NCBI GenBank assembly: GCA_030544215.1
Contig: JARZZO010000013.1
Location: 1,293,001 to 1,357,000, forward strand
Origin: Zantedeschia hybrid cultivar
Taxonomy: Eukaryota; Streptophyta; Magnoliopsida; Alismatales; Araceae
Direction: 5' to 3'
Length of the DNA stretch: 64,000 nt
Shown here: piece after piece, positions 14,001 through 25,004 of the stretch
Position numbering within the stretch: position 1 is the first letter of the stretch
Layout of the letters: each line of letters begins with the position of its first letter
The notes under the pieces: generated by a model
What the model was told of the DNA's origin: nothing
The model's database searches: none
What the model saw: only the letters and a program-made list of their open reading frames with translations
Translations under genes and position numbers: made by a program

Positions 14001-14068
14001 CTGGAAAAGGGGCGGCATAGCCGCCACATGGCGGGGGTCGCCATTGCTGCTGCGGCTGCTGTTCCCAT
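2006..14068 (-). CDS. CysRS: Cysteinyl-tRNA synthetase, organelle-targeted type (nine exons, 582 aa)
   Basis: Class I aminoacyl-tRNA synthetase that charges tRNA-Cys with cysteine. Exons on the minus strand: 14068-13665, 12712-12649, 11390-11229, 3608-3438, 3322-3041, 2943-2818, 2731-2528, 2420-2319, 2239-2006. All have GT-AG borders, and together they give one open frame of 582 codons plus stop. Visible motifs are HIGH at residues 120-123, KMSKS at 348-352, and zinc ligands Cys111, Cys291, His316 and Glu320 (family knowledge, E. coli numbering transferred by motif). The first 80 residues are rich in Ser, Arg, Pro and Ala with few acidic residues, as in plastid/mitochondrial transit peptides. 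The start at 14068 (MGTAAAAA) was chosen because the upstream in-frame Met would translate a GA microsatellite. Length fits plant organellar CysRS of roughly 560 aa. Exon joins are read by eye; no transcript evidence was available. Confidence 0.93.
4070..4654. mobile_element. Decayed hAT-like element with AAGCTT/GAGCTC-rich ends
   Basis: The left end reads caggggtgcaaacaagc. The right end, read in reverse complement, starts caagggctgcaagtgc. Both resemble hAT terminal inverted repeats (CAGGG-type). The interior near both ends is full of short self-complementary words such as aagctt, gagctc and cgagct. No 8-bp target-site duplication could be matched, so the limits are tentative. Confidence 0.35.
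5193..5352. repeat. Perfect 80-bp tandem duplication (two copies)
   Basis: Positions 5193-5272 and 5273-5352 carry the same 80 bases with no mismatch seen, beginning catctcggtc and ending gaagcaa. A perfect dimer inside a decaying intron suggests a recent duplication or, less likely, an assembly artefact. Confidence 0.92.
6847..6928. repeat. 41-bp tandem duplication (two copies)
   Basis: The unit starting gacgaagctcatacc occurs at 6847-6887 and 6888-6928 with a single t/c difference. It lies in the third intron of CysRS. Confidence 0.9.
8307..8341. repeat. Adjacent homopolymers T19 then G16
   Basis: Nineteen T (8307-8325) are followed at once by sixteen G (8326-8341). A shorter version, T8 followed by a G-rich run, occurs near 4708-4733. 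The G run could form a quadruplex, and exact lengths are prone to sequencing error. Confidence 0.9.
10561..10726. mobile_element. hAT-type miniature element made of GGTACC/CCGGTACCGG palindromes
   Basis: The 166-bp element has a 17-bp terminal inverted repeat: left catggttggcagtaccg, right in reverse complement catggatggcagtaccg, one mismatch. It is flanked by the 8-bp direct repeat gcacccag at 10553-10560 and 10727-10734. TIRs starting CA with an 8-bp duplication are the hallmark of hAT transposition. The interior is almost entirely overlapping ggtacc, ggccgg and ccggtacc words, so each strand is largely self-complementary. It lies in the third intron of CysRS. Confidence 0.85.
11485..12012. 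repeat. Degenerate short-period repeat with recurring aatgcacac core
   Basis: A loose unit resembling ccagaatgcacacttttg recurs more than ten times at irregular 20-45 bp spacing (for example near 11490, 11510, 11615, 11635, 11685, 11785, 11800, 11915, 11935, 11985, 12000). Translations read as Cys/His-rich nonsense. A different low-complexity stretch with recurring gcatcaagg words follows at about 12015-12178. Both lie in the second intron of CysRS (11391-12648). Confidence 0.7.
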
Positions 14069-14125
14069 GCTCCCTCCCCCTGCTCCCCCACCGCCGCGGC
14101 GTCGGCTCCTCTCTTTCGGGTGTTT

Positions 14126-14129
<4 letters not shown>

Positions 14130-14156
<27 letters not shown>
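14130..14156. repeat. CT/GA microsatellite in the CysRS 5' leader
   Basis: About 13 CT units lie 62-88 bp upstream of the CysRS start codon; on the sense strand they read GA. GA tracts are common in plant 5' UTRs and can bind BPC/GAF-type factors (family knowledge). The true transcription start is not known. Confidence 0.85.
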
Positions 14157-14324
14157 GGAGAGACCTTTAATTTCAATTTTTTACTTGGACATAGCATGAG
14201 AATAATCATTTATATATTAAATAATACTAATATAAATAGCAATGAGAAAATTAATTGGGTTTTCGACAAAACAAAGAGAAAATTAATTAGGCATATTTTC
14301 ATTAAAAACATGTAATTATTAGAA

Positions 14325-14480
14325 GGGGTTTTGCATATATACCCCTCAAATACTTGCATGTATACCTCCAACTCTCACGTATTATCACGAAGACCTTGAA
14401 ATCTTCAAAATATATACATTTCCCGTCAAACTTAGGTGAATCTCAACAAAATATGTCAAAAGCATTTCATAAATCATGGC
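14325..14480. mobile_element. Truncated copy of the miniature element found at 38185
   Basis: It matches the left arm of the 38185-38553 element along its length, sharing ttttgcatatatac, gcatgtatacct, cttcaaaata and caaacttaggt in the same order and orientation. The right arm is absent. It begins about 257 bp upstream of the CysRS start codon. Confidence 0.75.
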
Positions 14481-16270
14481 CTCAAATAAAATTAATATTC
14501 TAATTGTTATTTTCACTGTTGTTTCTTATTGTTTCTACCTGGACAATGGTGTTCTCTCCATCATATGTGAAAAAAATATAAAGGGAAAAGAGCTGGGATA
14601 ATCATATAACAAGTCTGGTTCTTGTGCAAATATTTCTCATACATTATTATTATTATTATTATTATTAAAGTATTCAAAGTTAAGAAACTTTTCTTATTAT
14701 CCACTTTTCATGAATGGAAAATTAAAATTCTGAATTAGATTGGTTTCTGCCACCACCACCACTAGGTTCAATTGTTTATTTGACGTTTTAGTTCCATGAC
14801 AAGCATCATCTTTTCGGTTGTGTTGTAAATATGAAGCATAAATCTTTATATTAAAAAATCAGGAAATCATTTTGAATACAGGTGGGCATGACAATCATAC
14901 ACTAATTTGTTGGTTTTATTATCAACAACTAGAAGAATTTATCGAATCCTTTATGTATTAGATTCTATTCATCCATCATTGGCAACAACTTACGCTATAC
15001 ATTTGATTTTTAGGTGTTTGACTGACTTCCTACATAGACTCAAACTTTGATTAAAGTTCAAAGTCAAATTGGTAGTTTCCAAGTATCTTGTTTAATTGAG
15101 AATTTCAAAGTCAAATCGGTAGTTTCTAAGTATCTTGTTTAATTGGGAATTAAATGAACTATGTTTATGTTAGGTTTTTTTTTTTTTTTTGTGGACGGAT
15201 GTTTATGTTAGGTTTGTCACCAAGATGTAACTTTAATAATAATGTAAGAATACTTTTGTCTTATGATGCATGTTCAAATTGTTACCTAAACTATGAGAAC
15301 GTAGAGAGTGGTGAATGAGTTATCAAAACTTTAAACTCTTAAACTTAATGGAAATAATTGCAATCACACGGTAAGAGGGGGAGATAAGGAACAATCACAC
15401 AAGACGCACAAGGATTTGTACTGGTTCGGTCAATGTCGGACGTACGTCTAATCCTTAAGCAAATTTTTCACTAATCGCAAGGTACAAACCCCTTGCAAGT
15501 TGAACAATACCAAACACAACCCCCAACTTCAGTTGGTCCTCTCTTCAACACAATAAAGAGGAAAATAACCTCCTGCACAATTGTAGGCTCTCTCTTTCAG
15601 CAACGAGTAAGAGGAATATGGAAAGAAAGAGAAATTAGTTGACATGAGAATGCCTTCAATCGGCAGGCTTTCACAGATGAACACAACAAGATCAAGACCA
15701 AAACACAAAATCACAATCATGAAACGCTGGTCTTGATCTGAACAATCTTCAAGAGCTTCAAGATTTCTACGAGGTGGAATGCTTAAGCTCTTGGATTCCT
15801 TTGCCTTATTCTCTCTCAACTAGTGAAGACTGAAGCTTTGAAACACAATGAAGTAGAGTTCTCAACTTGGTTCTCTTTCTTGTCTATTGTTACAAATTTG
15901 ATAATCAAAGTCTTCATATATATGTGTCGGTCTTCAAAATGTGTCTGTTAGACTGATGGAGGGAAATGTTAGAGACAAATCTTACAGTTGAGTCTAACAT
16001 TTGAATATCGATCGAGAGAGAGAGTCTTCTGTCATAGCTGGTTAAAAAGTTTTGTTCTTTCTGTATCCCTTAGAAGCTTCGCATAGCTACAGTTGTAAGC
16101 TGCCAAAAGGTGACCTAGTGCAACATCGAACTGGTAGGTAGAGAGATCTTCTGACAAGGACATGTACCAATGGGAACATAAAAACGGCAACTGCACTTTT
16201 TGCCCATAACATTAACATAGCAGAAGTCTAAGATGGTACGAGAAATGAAAGTGTGGGAATTCATGAAAAG
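14481..16270. other. AT-rich intergenic DNA with short repeats
   Basis: No gene is seen. It holds an (att) microsatellite at 14643-14667 and a 47-bp tandem duplication at 15059-15105/15106-15152 with a few differences. From about 15290 to 16260 a stretch contains ggttcggtcaatgtcgga-like sequence, which is reminiscent of plant LTRs. I could not find matching ends for it. Confidence 0.4.
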
Positions 16271-18189
16271 TGTTATGCCCCTAATCCGGTTCAGTTATCT
16301 AGACACATGTCGGATCAAGTTACGCAACTGCGGATCCAAATAGCATACAAATCGGATATGAATGATGAGAGACAAATAACCAGAGTAATAAACATGTCAT
16401 TTACCATCAAAACAATCTAATAAAATTTTCATTTGTCGATACTAGGATCTCAAAGTATACCAATTGTCCATAAAAAATATAAACACTCAACTCACTAAAG
16501 AAAAGGAAAAAGTACATATCTCTCTTGATAAGTTCACAATTTTACATAAATAACAGATGAAACTTACACACTTTGCTATCAATTTAATGAACAAAATCAC
16601 ATAGAATGATAGATAAATCAATTATGCTTTCAAACATATCAATTCTGTAAAATTCGAATTTCAAATATCATCACTCCATAGATTGAATAAGGATAGCAAT
16701 TTGATTATCAAATAAGACTTTCTCGACAATCATTTAATGTACATTTGGATGATTTATTGATTACCGTATGAACTTAACTGTTATTTTATGTGAATGTAAG
16801 ACATGAACAAGCAGATGGCATAGTGGTTGGACTATCTGGATTTCAAAGATTGTATTTCTTTTTGTCTTAAAAAGGGAACCACAAGCTAACTAAGAGAGAG
16901 AAGAGAGAATTTCAGAATTCAAATATCAAAAATAGTATTTTTTATTTGAATTTTAAATTTTCAAAATCTCGAAAATAACATTTATTCTTCAATTCAAAAT
17001 TCAAAATTTGAAATATCCCTCTCTAAATTTAAATTTCAAATGTACATTCATGGAAAATCCTCTAACTAAGGGGAAGTTTAATGCGAGCAATTAAGACCCT
17101 ATTTATTAGAGGATTTGAAATTCAAAATTTGAATTAAGAATTCTCTTCTATAAAACTAAGAGAGAGAAGAGGGAATCCTGAAATTTAAAAAGAAAGATAT
17201 TTATTTCGAAATTCAAAATTCAAAATAGCATTTATGGGTTTAAAAGAAGATCCACTAATCAAGGGGGAGCTTAATAGCCTATTTATTATCCTATTTGAAA
17301 TTAAAAATTTGAATTAAGAATTCTCTTCTATAAAACTATGGGAGGGAGGAGGAAAAGGAGAACTTTTGAAAAATTTTAAACTCTCTCACCCCTTCCACCA
17401 AATAGCTCTCTCTCTCTATTTCTCTCCCACTTTATCCCACTCTTTGCTACAGTACCCGTGGGTATTGTAGCAGCCCCCTCTCTCTCTAGCTTTTGTTCTC
17501 TCTCTCTCTCTCTTTCACTCTCTCTCTCTCTACATCTCTCTCAAACCAGTAGCTATTAGCGCAAGAGGTGGACTCGAGGCAAGGCTACCAAAGATCCGTA
17601 CGAAGGGCTACGATGGCTGTAAACATCAATTTTCTCTCTCCACTATCTCTCTCTAGTTTTTGAGTTCTCCATGTTACACTGTATTTTGAATATTTTATGT
17701 AAAAGTTTTCTTATAAAATTTATGTTAATTTTTTATTTTTAATGTCTCTGTAAAATTTCATATTGTTCTGATAATTAATGACAGTAGCTCCTTTGAAACA
17801 AGTTATCTTTTATCCATCTTTTTGTTCTACAACTTTTATTTTTTCTTCTGTTGACACTACTCAAATTTTATATTCTACTTTTAATTAGTGTTTTAGAGGT
17901 AGTCTTAGTTCAGTAGATGGTCTGATTATGCTCGTTTAGGGGTACTCCTTTTGTGAGTTCATAGTAAGTCCGGTTAATTTTAATTCTTAACAAATCAATC
18001 ATCATGCTCCATCTTCTTTATTCTCTATTTTTCCTCTAAAAACTCAAAGTTTTCAACTTTAAAAGTCTATTTCTCTGTGGATTCGACCTAATCTCACAAC
18101 TTGCTATTTTTCAAATAATTATATGTGAAAATTAGAATTTTAAGATTGATGTTCGAATATGCTTAACGACACATAATTTCGAGCGATCA
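16271..18189 (+). mobile_element. Probable 5' LTR of the Athila element
   Basis: The right end (gcgatca at 18189) is followed five bases later by an Athila-type primer-binding site. The left end at tgttatgcccc is a guess from the TG rule, giving about 1.9 kb, a normal Athila LTR length. Inside are CT-rich tracts near 17400-17540 and an imperfect tandem repeat of 180-bp period (the stretches at 17101 and 17281 align). No second LTR was found, so the two ends cannot be confirmed against a partner. Confidence 0.45.
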
Positions 18190-18194
18190 ATTTT

Positions 18195-18210
18195 TGGCGT
18201 CATTATCGGG
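18195..18210 (+). other. Decayed tRNA primer-binding site of the Athila element
   Basis: The site tggcgtcattatcggg resembles the Athila consensus TGGCGCCGTTGCCGGG (family knowledge) with four changes. It is preceded by an A/T-rich spacer directly after the LTR end and marks the start of reverse transcription of this dead element. Confidence 0.65.
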
Positions 18211-18932
18211 AAATTAGAATTTTAATTTTGATTAATTTGGATCCATTTGTATAAATCCATACTCATATTCATTTTCTCTTTTTGCAGGAATTTTAAAAAA
18301 AAAAAGACAAAAGGAAAGCTCAACTTGGTGAGTTTGTTCCGATTTCTTAGATATTTTTATTTTATTTTCAGATTTGCTTAGAATAGATATAGATATCATT
18401 AAATTAAAAAAAAATCATAAAAAGAAAAAATTAAAAAAAAAATACATCTCAAGATTAGAAATCAAACCTTCATATTTTAAGACATACATCATATAGAATT
18501 GCATTAGAATTAGCCATTTAGCTTTTATTTTTGTCATTTGATTCATGTTGAAGAGTGCGGGAAACAAGGTGAGTCTTTCAAAATTGAGCAAATAACATGT
18601 TCATGCATTGTCATTTCATTATTGCACAAAACAAACTTGTTTGAATTGTGATGAGCATCTCATTGATAAAATAATTTAAAGGCATCTTCATAACAAAATA
18701 AGGTGGGGATTTCATCACCCTTCCTAGGCCTACAAACTACAAACACTCCATCTTGCATTGTCTCAAGCCCAATAAAAATCAAATAGCAATTGCACCTAGG
18801 GTTCACACTATGATTGGACCGAGCTTTGGATTCATTTCTACTTTGGACAACGGTGTCTAAGCTAGAGGTTACAAAGGCAAACGCCTAAGTGGATAAGTGG
18901 TTATTTAATTAGGTCCCTACAAAAGTAGGGGG

Positions 18933-20516
18933 TGTAAGGAATCGCCAAGAACGCAGCGGAAATAAAATGATTCCATTGTATCGGTTACTGGGGTCGTAAA
19001 ACGGACATTGAAATAAATGCGAGAAGAACGGTTCTTCACCTTTGCGGGGTTTCGAATCTCCCGTGGATGATGCCGACTCGGTAATCGCGCACGCGCACGA
19101 TCTCTAGAGGTATCCACACGAGTTCCCGCAGCAGACGCGATTTCCTCCTCAACTTGAGTGCTCCGACCAGATCTTAAATCCACCATGCGCGGAGAGAGAC
19201 AGATCCACTCCAAGAGAGAGAGAAGGAGAATGAGAGAGGAGAGAAAGAATCTGGGGTGAAAAATCGTCCAACTAACTTTTTACCCCTTCCCCTTGGCCCT
19301 CCTTATATAGAAATAAGGATAAACACAGGGAATAAACCTCATGATTATCCAAGAGTTTGGCCTTGGATAATTCTCCATTAAATCTTCATGTTTATCCTGC
19401 GGCTTTTCACAAAAACCCAGATAAGCATAAAATTTAACATCTCTCACCGTCTGTCGAGAACTCTTATGTGTGTGACCCTCTAGGCCCATATATCAGTCCG
19501 ATTGCAGACCCATTAAACTTAGAACTGTTTCTTGAGTTTAATATTTATTAATTAACATTTAAACATCATATGTTAAATGATTAACTTAATAAACAAGTGA
19601 ATTATCATCTGATGATTAAATCACTTGGCCTTCTGATCATGAACAGCACCAAACACTATCTCGTGATCCCAGAAGATATAAGGGATACTGTTCCCTTCAA
19701 TTGAACCTTTCCGTCTGCCGATACCGCACAGATATAATCCTTCACTCATGCAATGTCCCAATAACGCAAGGGTATGGTTTTATAGTCAAACCCTCTATCG
19801 CATTATCTAGATGGATTCCAGTACACAGTTAATATCTAGAAAGATATCTCTTTCAATTGACCCTGGCCAGGGATTTCTGTGTACACATCCATGGGACATT
19901 CTCTCTCCAGTCTTATACCAAGAGTGAGTGATCCCTTGTTGTTCACTCAATTACCTTCGCAAGCTTTCTACTGTATCTGAAAGACCGATTATGGTGGACT
20001 TAATGGTTAAAGTCCACGAGTTAGAGAATCAAGATACAATGGTCCACAAACAAGGTATCATTGGTGACTCAGGTCAAAGGACCAACTGTGCTACTGCAAC
20101 GATTGAATTCCCTGATTGACTAATAGGTATAATTACCATCTAGGAATTCTTATTTGGGTCTGTTCAGTGAACTCATTCTCTAATGAGCACCCACTTGTTT
20201 GTCTTAGTGTCACCACACGAGTAAATGTGAGATCATTCACCCTCATCACATGAGCAGACATAACTTGTGTCGATCTTATCGGATATTTAATGTCCATCTC
20301 AAATATCCTATGATCGAGAACTATTTAAGACAATTGTCTTAGGATATTGATCTCACTATCATGATCTCATCATGATTCAATATCCCATACATTTGTCTAT
20401 GGACCTTCATTACGATAGTCGTTAGCGAGAACTATTAAATGAAGAAATGATTGCCTTTATTAATAATCTGAACTAGAATGTACAATGATTGGCTTTGAGG
20501 CCACCCAATTCTAACA
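18933..20516 (-). mobile_element. Solo LTR no. 1 (1,584 bp), inserted in the Athila leader
   Basis: Bounded by TG...CA (tgtaaggaatcgcc to aattctaaca on the plus strand) and flanked by the perfect 5-bp duplication ggggg at 18928-18932 and 20517-20521. The inverted Athila copy at 27.2 kb has an uninterrupted version of the same leader, which acts as an empty site. On the minus strand a TATA box (ctatataagg near 19303-19312) and a CT-rich leader give the transcription direction. No internal retrotransposon region is present, so it is a solo LTR from unequal recombination. It is nearly identical to the element at 43285-44864. Confidence 0.9.
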
Positions 20517-20860
20517 GGGGGAGCCTCCCACTATCCCACCTCTTACCTGGCCGATTGATCTATTGTAGGAGTGATTCATAGTGAATTCTAGCCATTTTGT
20601 GAGAAATCTCATTCTTAAGTCTAGGGTACACTTAGGTCATTAGGAATTTGTTGTTAACTTGTTTGTCTTTACATAGATATACATAAAAATTATATAAAAA
20701 TAAAAATAACAAAAACAACCATTCTCATCTCATCTTGGTCTAGTGTATGCTAGGTAGAAGATCTCAAAAGCCATATATTATCAAATCCATTCAAGAAATT
20801 GAGAGATACCTATATCACCAAACCAATATTCAACATCAAATGGCTTAAAATAATTAACAA

Positions 20861-22750
20861 ATGCCTAAACAAATGAAGGAATACTTCATTCCTCAAGACT
20901 ATAATCCTTCATCTTGTATCCAATTGCCTAATGTCCATGCTAGCCATTATGAGATCAAGCCAAGCACCATCCAAATGCTCCAATCTTTTTATGGGAATAC
21001 CAATGAAGATTCATATAAACATTTGGATAAATTCTTTGAGATTTGTTCCACCGTGAAAATTCAAGATTTCACGGAAGATGCCCTTCGACTTACCCTATTC
21101 CCTTTCTCACTTAAGGACAAAGCCAAATATTGGCTTGGAACGATAGGGAAGCTCATTAGAACTTGGCCTGAAATGCAACAAGAGTTCTTGAAGAAATTCT
21201 ATCCTATAAGAAGAACCAATACCATGAGACGGGCCATAACCGGGTTTTCACAATTACCTGGTGAACATATCCATGAGTCGTGGGAAAGGCTGAAGGAATT
21301 TCTTAGGAAATGTCCACATCATGGACTATCTAGATGGCAAATTGTGCAGGTATTTTACGAAGGTTTGGATGCACAATACAGGCAAATGGTAGATGCATCT
21401 TGTGGAGGAGCATTCATGAGTAAAAGTGAGGAAATGTTAAGTGAAAATTCAATAAATCATACCTCACTTTCATCATATGAAAGATCTGTGGGAACATCCA
21501 AACGGACTGGAATCTATGAAATAAAAAATAGAGGAGAATTTGAACCTAGGATGGATATCAATGCATTAGCCCAAAAGTTGGATAAGGTGGACTTTCTGGC
21601 CCAACAAATGAGCAAAATGGATCTTATGGCCCAAAAGCTAGACCAAGTCCTAGCTTCGAATAACTAAGGATCTAATATCCATGCACAATCAAGATCTTAC
21701 TCAGAACCTTCTCCATTTTATCAAGAAGCTCGTAGTCTTTGTGCCAGCCCAACTCACCATGTCAGTGAGTGTCCTACGGCGGCCCAATTGTCGTCGTTCA
21801 TCCAAGAACAAGTCCAAACAGCCCAGGGTTATTCAAAGCCCAATCATGATCCATATTCTAACACCTACAATCCTGACTGGAAGAATCATCCTAACTTTTC
21901 ATGGAAATCTCAACAAGCCCAAGCTCCAAACCCACAAGCACAAAATTTTCAGAACATGGCCCATCAACAGAATTACTACCCAAATCAATCTTTCAATAAA
22001 AGTCAACCTATCTAGTCCCAAGCTCAAGCTCCTTACTTTCAGCTCAATAACAATCAGAATATGTTCTCTCAACCTCCATATCAAATCTCACAACATCAGC
22101 CATCAAATCAAAATGATGACAAATTCAATATGCTGCAACAATTACTCATGAATCAACAACAACAACAACAACAATTGCAACAATTGGTCATTTCTCAACA
22201 ACAATCTATTTCGAAATTAGAAGCTCAATTGGGTCAAACGGCTGATACAACCATGAGGAGGGAAGTGGGCCCATTAGCAAGTCAACCCATTGCAAACCCG
22301 CGAAACTATCCTCCGGGTTTCCAACATCAACCAATCCTACCTAATCCTCAAGCCCAGGCTCAAATGGGCTCAAATCCACCAAGAGGCCTACATTTAGCAA
22401 ATGCGAAAGCAATTTTGGCCTTAAGAAGTGGTAAAGTCTTGTCGGATCCTTACCCAAACCAAGGATCTAGTCAGCCCAATCATACACAGAATGAAGATGA
22501 AGGAGAAGAAGAAGATGAAGGTGAGAATGAACAACCCAATATCAATCAAGGAAAAGGAAAAATGGAGGAATGTCCTGAGAATTATAAACCAAAAATCCCT
22601 TTTCCACAAGCTTTAGAGAATGGCAAAGAGAAAAGAAAGCATCAAATCCAAGCAAAAAATGAACAGTTAATGGACTTATTTAAACAAGTCCACATTAACA
22701 TACCATTGGTTGATGCAATCCAACATGTGCCGGCCTATACCAAATTTTAA
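20861..22750 (+). pseudogene. Athila-lineage Gypsy gag, interrupted by stops
   Basis: Capsid-type Retrotrans_gag homology starts at MPKQMKEYF. Recognisable parts include the segment around KDKAKYWLGT, the W-P-M-F-KKFYP segment, and a Gln-rich tail near 22140-22210. The three open pieces 20861-21667, 21788-22015 and 22061-22750 share one frame. They are broken by stops at 21665-21667 and 22013-22015 (TAG) and by one or more stops between pieces. The C-terminal end carries the ALRSGK motif typical of the Athila gag/pol junction. The element cannot make a full Gag. Confidence 0.85.
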
Positions 22751-22803
22751 AAGAACTTTGTACTCATAAGAGAGAACCCAAAACAAATCCTAAGAAGGTC
22801 TTT

Positions 22804-23908
22804 TTGTCTGAAGAAGTGAGTGCCATTTTTCTCAACCAATTGCCTAAAAAGATGAAAGATCCTGGAGCTCCACTTATCTCTTGTGTTATTGAAGGAACCA
22901 CCTTTGATAATGCACTATTGGACCTTGGAGCAAGTGTGAACCTATTGTCCACCTCAGTTTATGAAAAATTTAGGATAGGAGAATTGAAACCAACTCTGAT
23001 GATCCTACAATTAGCCGATAGATCTCTTAGGACACCGAAAGGAATGGTGGAAGATATTATTGTCAGGATTGATACTTGCTACTTCCCAGTTGACTTTGTC
23101 ATCCTTGACATGGAGCCCGTTCAGCATCTGAGAAATAGCCCAATCATATTGGGCCGACCTTTTCTGGCTACTGCAAATGCCATCATCAACTGCAAATCTG
23201 GGTTAATGGACATCTCATTTGGGGATCACAAATTATCCCTCAATATTTTCAAAGCTTCTGGCCATATGCAGGATGGGGAAGATTGCTTTGCAATTGATGT
23301 GATTGATAACATTTTAGAAACATCCCATTTGGCCCAATTTGAAGAAGAAGAGGAGTTAATGGCCATATCATATTTGAATAAGAAGGCCTGGCGGTCCAAT
23401 AAGGTTGAACCTCTACCTGAACTCAATCTAGAACCTACTCCTCCATCTCTCCAGGTTCCTCCACAGTTGGAACTCAAACCTTTACCGGACTCTCTCAAAT
23501 ATGTCTTTTTGGGCCCGTTTGAAACTCTACCTGTGATCATAGCTGCAGATCTCAACCCTACCTAAGAAGAACAACGCATTGAAGTTTTTCGAACTCATAA
23601 AGAAGCCATAGGGTGGTCAGTAGCTGATTTGAAAGGAATAAGCCCAACTACATGCATGCATCTTATTTATCTTGAAGATAATGCAAAACCTAGTAGAGAG
23701 ATGCAAAGGAAACTGAATCCAATTATGATGGAAGTAGTTAAGAAAGAAGTGGTGAAATGGCTAGATGCGGGTATCATATACCCAATATCTGATAGCAAGT
23801 GGGTAAGCCCAACCCAAGTAGTGCCAAAGAAGTCTGACTTAACTGTGGTAACAAATGAAAAAGGTGAAGAAATGCCCACTAGGCTAACCACGGGGTGGAG
23901 GCCAACCT
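22804..23908 (+). pseudogene. Athila pol fragment: protease and start of reverse transcriptase
   Basis: The frame is shifted relative to gag. The protease region has the DLGASVN motif and ILGRPFLAT; Athila proteases use D-L-G where most retroviral-type proteases have D-S/T-G, so this is lineage-typical. After a stop at 23563-23565 the same frame resumes with the RT N-terminus (around WLDAGIIYPI and VPKKS). It ends abruptly at TGW, just before the catalytic palm. Everything downstream (rest of RT, RNase H, integrase, 3' LTR) is missing and is replaced by unrelated AT-rich DNA from about 23910. Confidence 0.85.
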
Positions 23909-24410
23909 AAAAAATATTTCTTTTATCATAAAATGCAATCTGGTGCTTGACTCAGAAAAATTAGCAGGCAAGGGGTAGGATTGTTTGAGTCAACGTATGA
24001 AACAGAAATGCATGGCAAAGAACTGAGTTTTAAAGGAGCGTTTAAAGGAAGGTGCAATTCACTGGATATAAACGTTTTTCCATGTCAATAACAAAATATA
24101 GTATTTTTTGTTTTTTCCTCCTTGACGAACGACGAGAGAAAATGACATATATTAATCGTGATAAAGCATTACATGGAGAGGGATTAATGAGATGGAAACT
24201 AGTGGATGATAATAGAATGAAAAGGAAAAAGGGTCAGAGACAACTGTGATAATATTTCTTGATCTCTAACAATTAACATGCTCCATTGGCATGTTGATGA
24301 TGCTAGGTGGTGATTGCTATGGATCTTTGTCTTGATGTGTTGCATATGCTACAGGTGTCCCAAGTGTTGCATCTGCAGCAAGCTGATAAAGGGTCTCTTC
24401 TCTTGAGGAT
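23909..24410. other. Unassigned sequence between the two Athila copies
   Basis: AT-rich DNA with no recognised coding or repeat homology. It lies between the truncated Athila RT and a Mutator-type miniature element. Confidence 0.4.
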
Positions 24411-24419
24411 CTTGAGGAA

Positions 24420-24684
24420 GAGTAATACTTGCTGCAATGTTCTTGCGTGCTGCACCCAGAGATATTGCAGTGGGTAAATGATTTTTTTTTTTAAGGTCGG
24501 CCTCAAAATGTCTTAACCGTTTTTTTACTGTTCATTGGATTCGATTTTTTAATTTTTAATTTTTTTAGATTGTCCGATCGGATATTGCATTGTACGAATG
24601 ACTAGAGCACCTCGGGGCCGACCTAAAAAAATAAACAAAAATAAAAAAAATATTTACCCACTACAATGCCCCTACGTATTACTC
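24420..24684. mobile_element. Mutator-type miniature element, copy A (265 bp)
   Basis: Terminal inverted repeats start gagtaatac at the left and end gtattactc at the right. Inner parts (gcagtgggtaaat and aaggtcggcc) are also mirrored. Flanks are cttgaggaa (24411-24419) and cttgaagaa (24685-24693), a 9-bp duplication with one mismatch, as expected for Mutator-like transposition. A related copy lies in EMC7 intron 6. Confidence 0.75.
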
Positions 24685-25004
24685 CTTGAAGAATACATGC
24701 CTCATGCCTTGCTAATTGAGTGATCCTCCATGCACTGACCAACATCATTGGACTGCTGGCCAACCTCTATCAAGAAGGGTCCTACTATGCACTAATGTGG
24801 CTGCCCATAGCATCCTAATGATGGGAAAAAGAGCCATCATTAGGTGCACTTCACCATGTTCACTCTTATATCACTAGGACAGACATCCTTTGACACTCAC
24901 ATGGCAGTCATACATTATATGGGTATCATCATGGGCCACTGAGGCACAGAAACAGGGACCCTTTGGTTTCCTCCAAAAGCCTAACCTTTTTAGTGGCCAT
25001 TCTA

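Noticed and set aside
13535..14315. Long GC-rich ORFs on the plus strand (161 and 196 codons)
   Set aside because: They are antisense shadows of CysRS exon 1 and its leader; codons read Ala/Gly/Arg-rich noise and the upstream end runs through the CT microsatellite.
22900..22960. Apparent loss of the protease active site (DLG instead of DSG/DTG) in the Athila element
   Set aside because: D-L-G-A-S is the normal form in Athila-lineage proteases, so it is not a defect specific to this copy.
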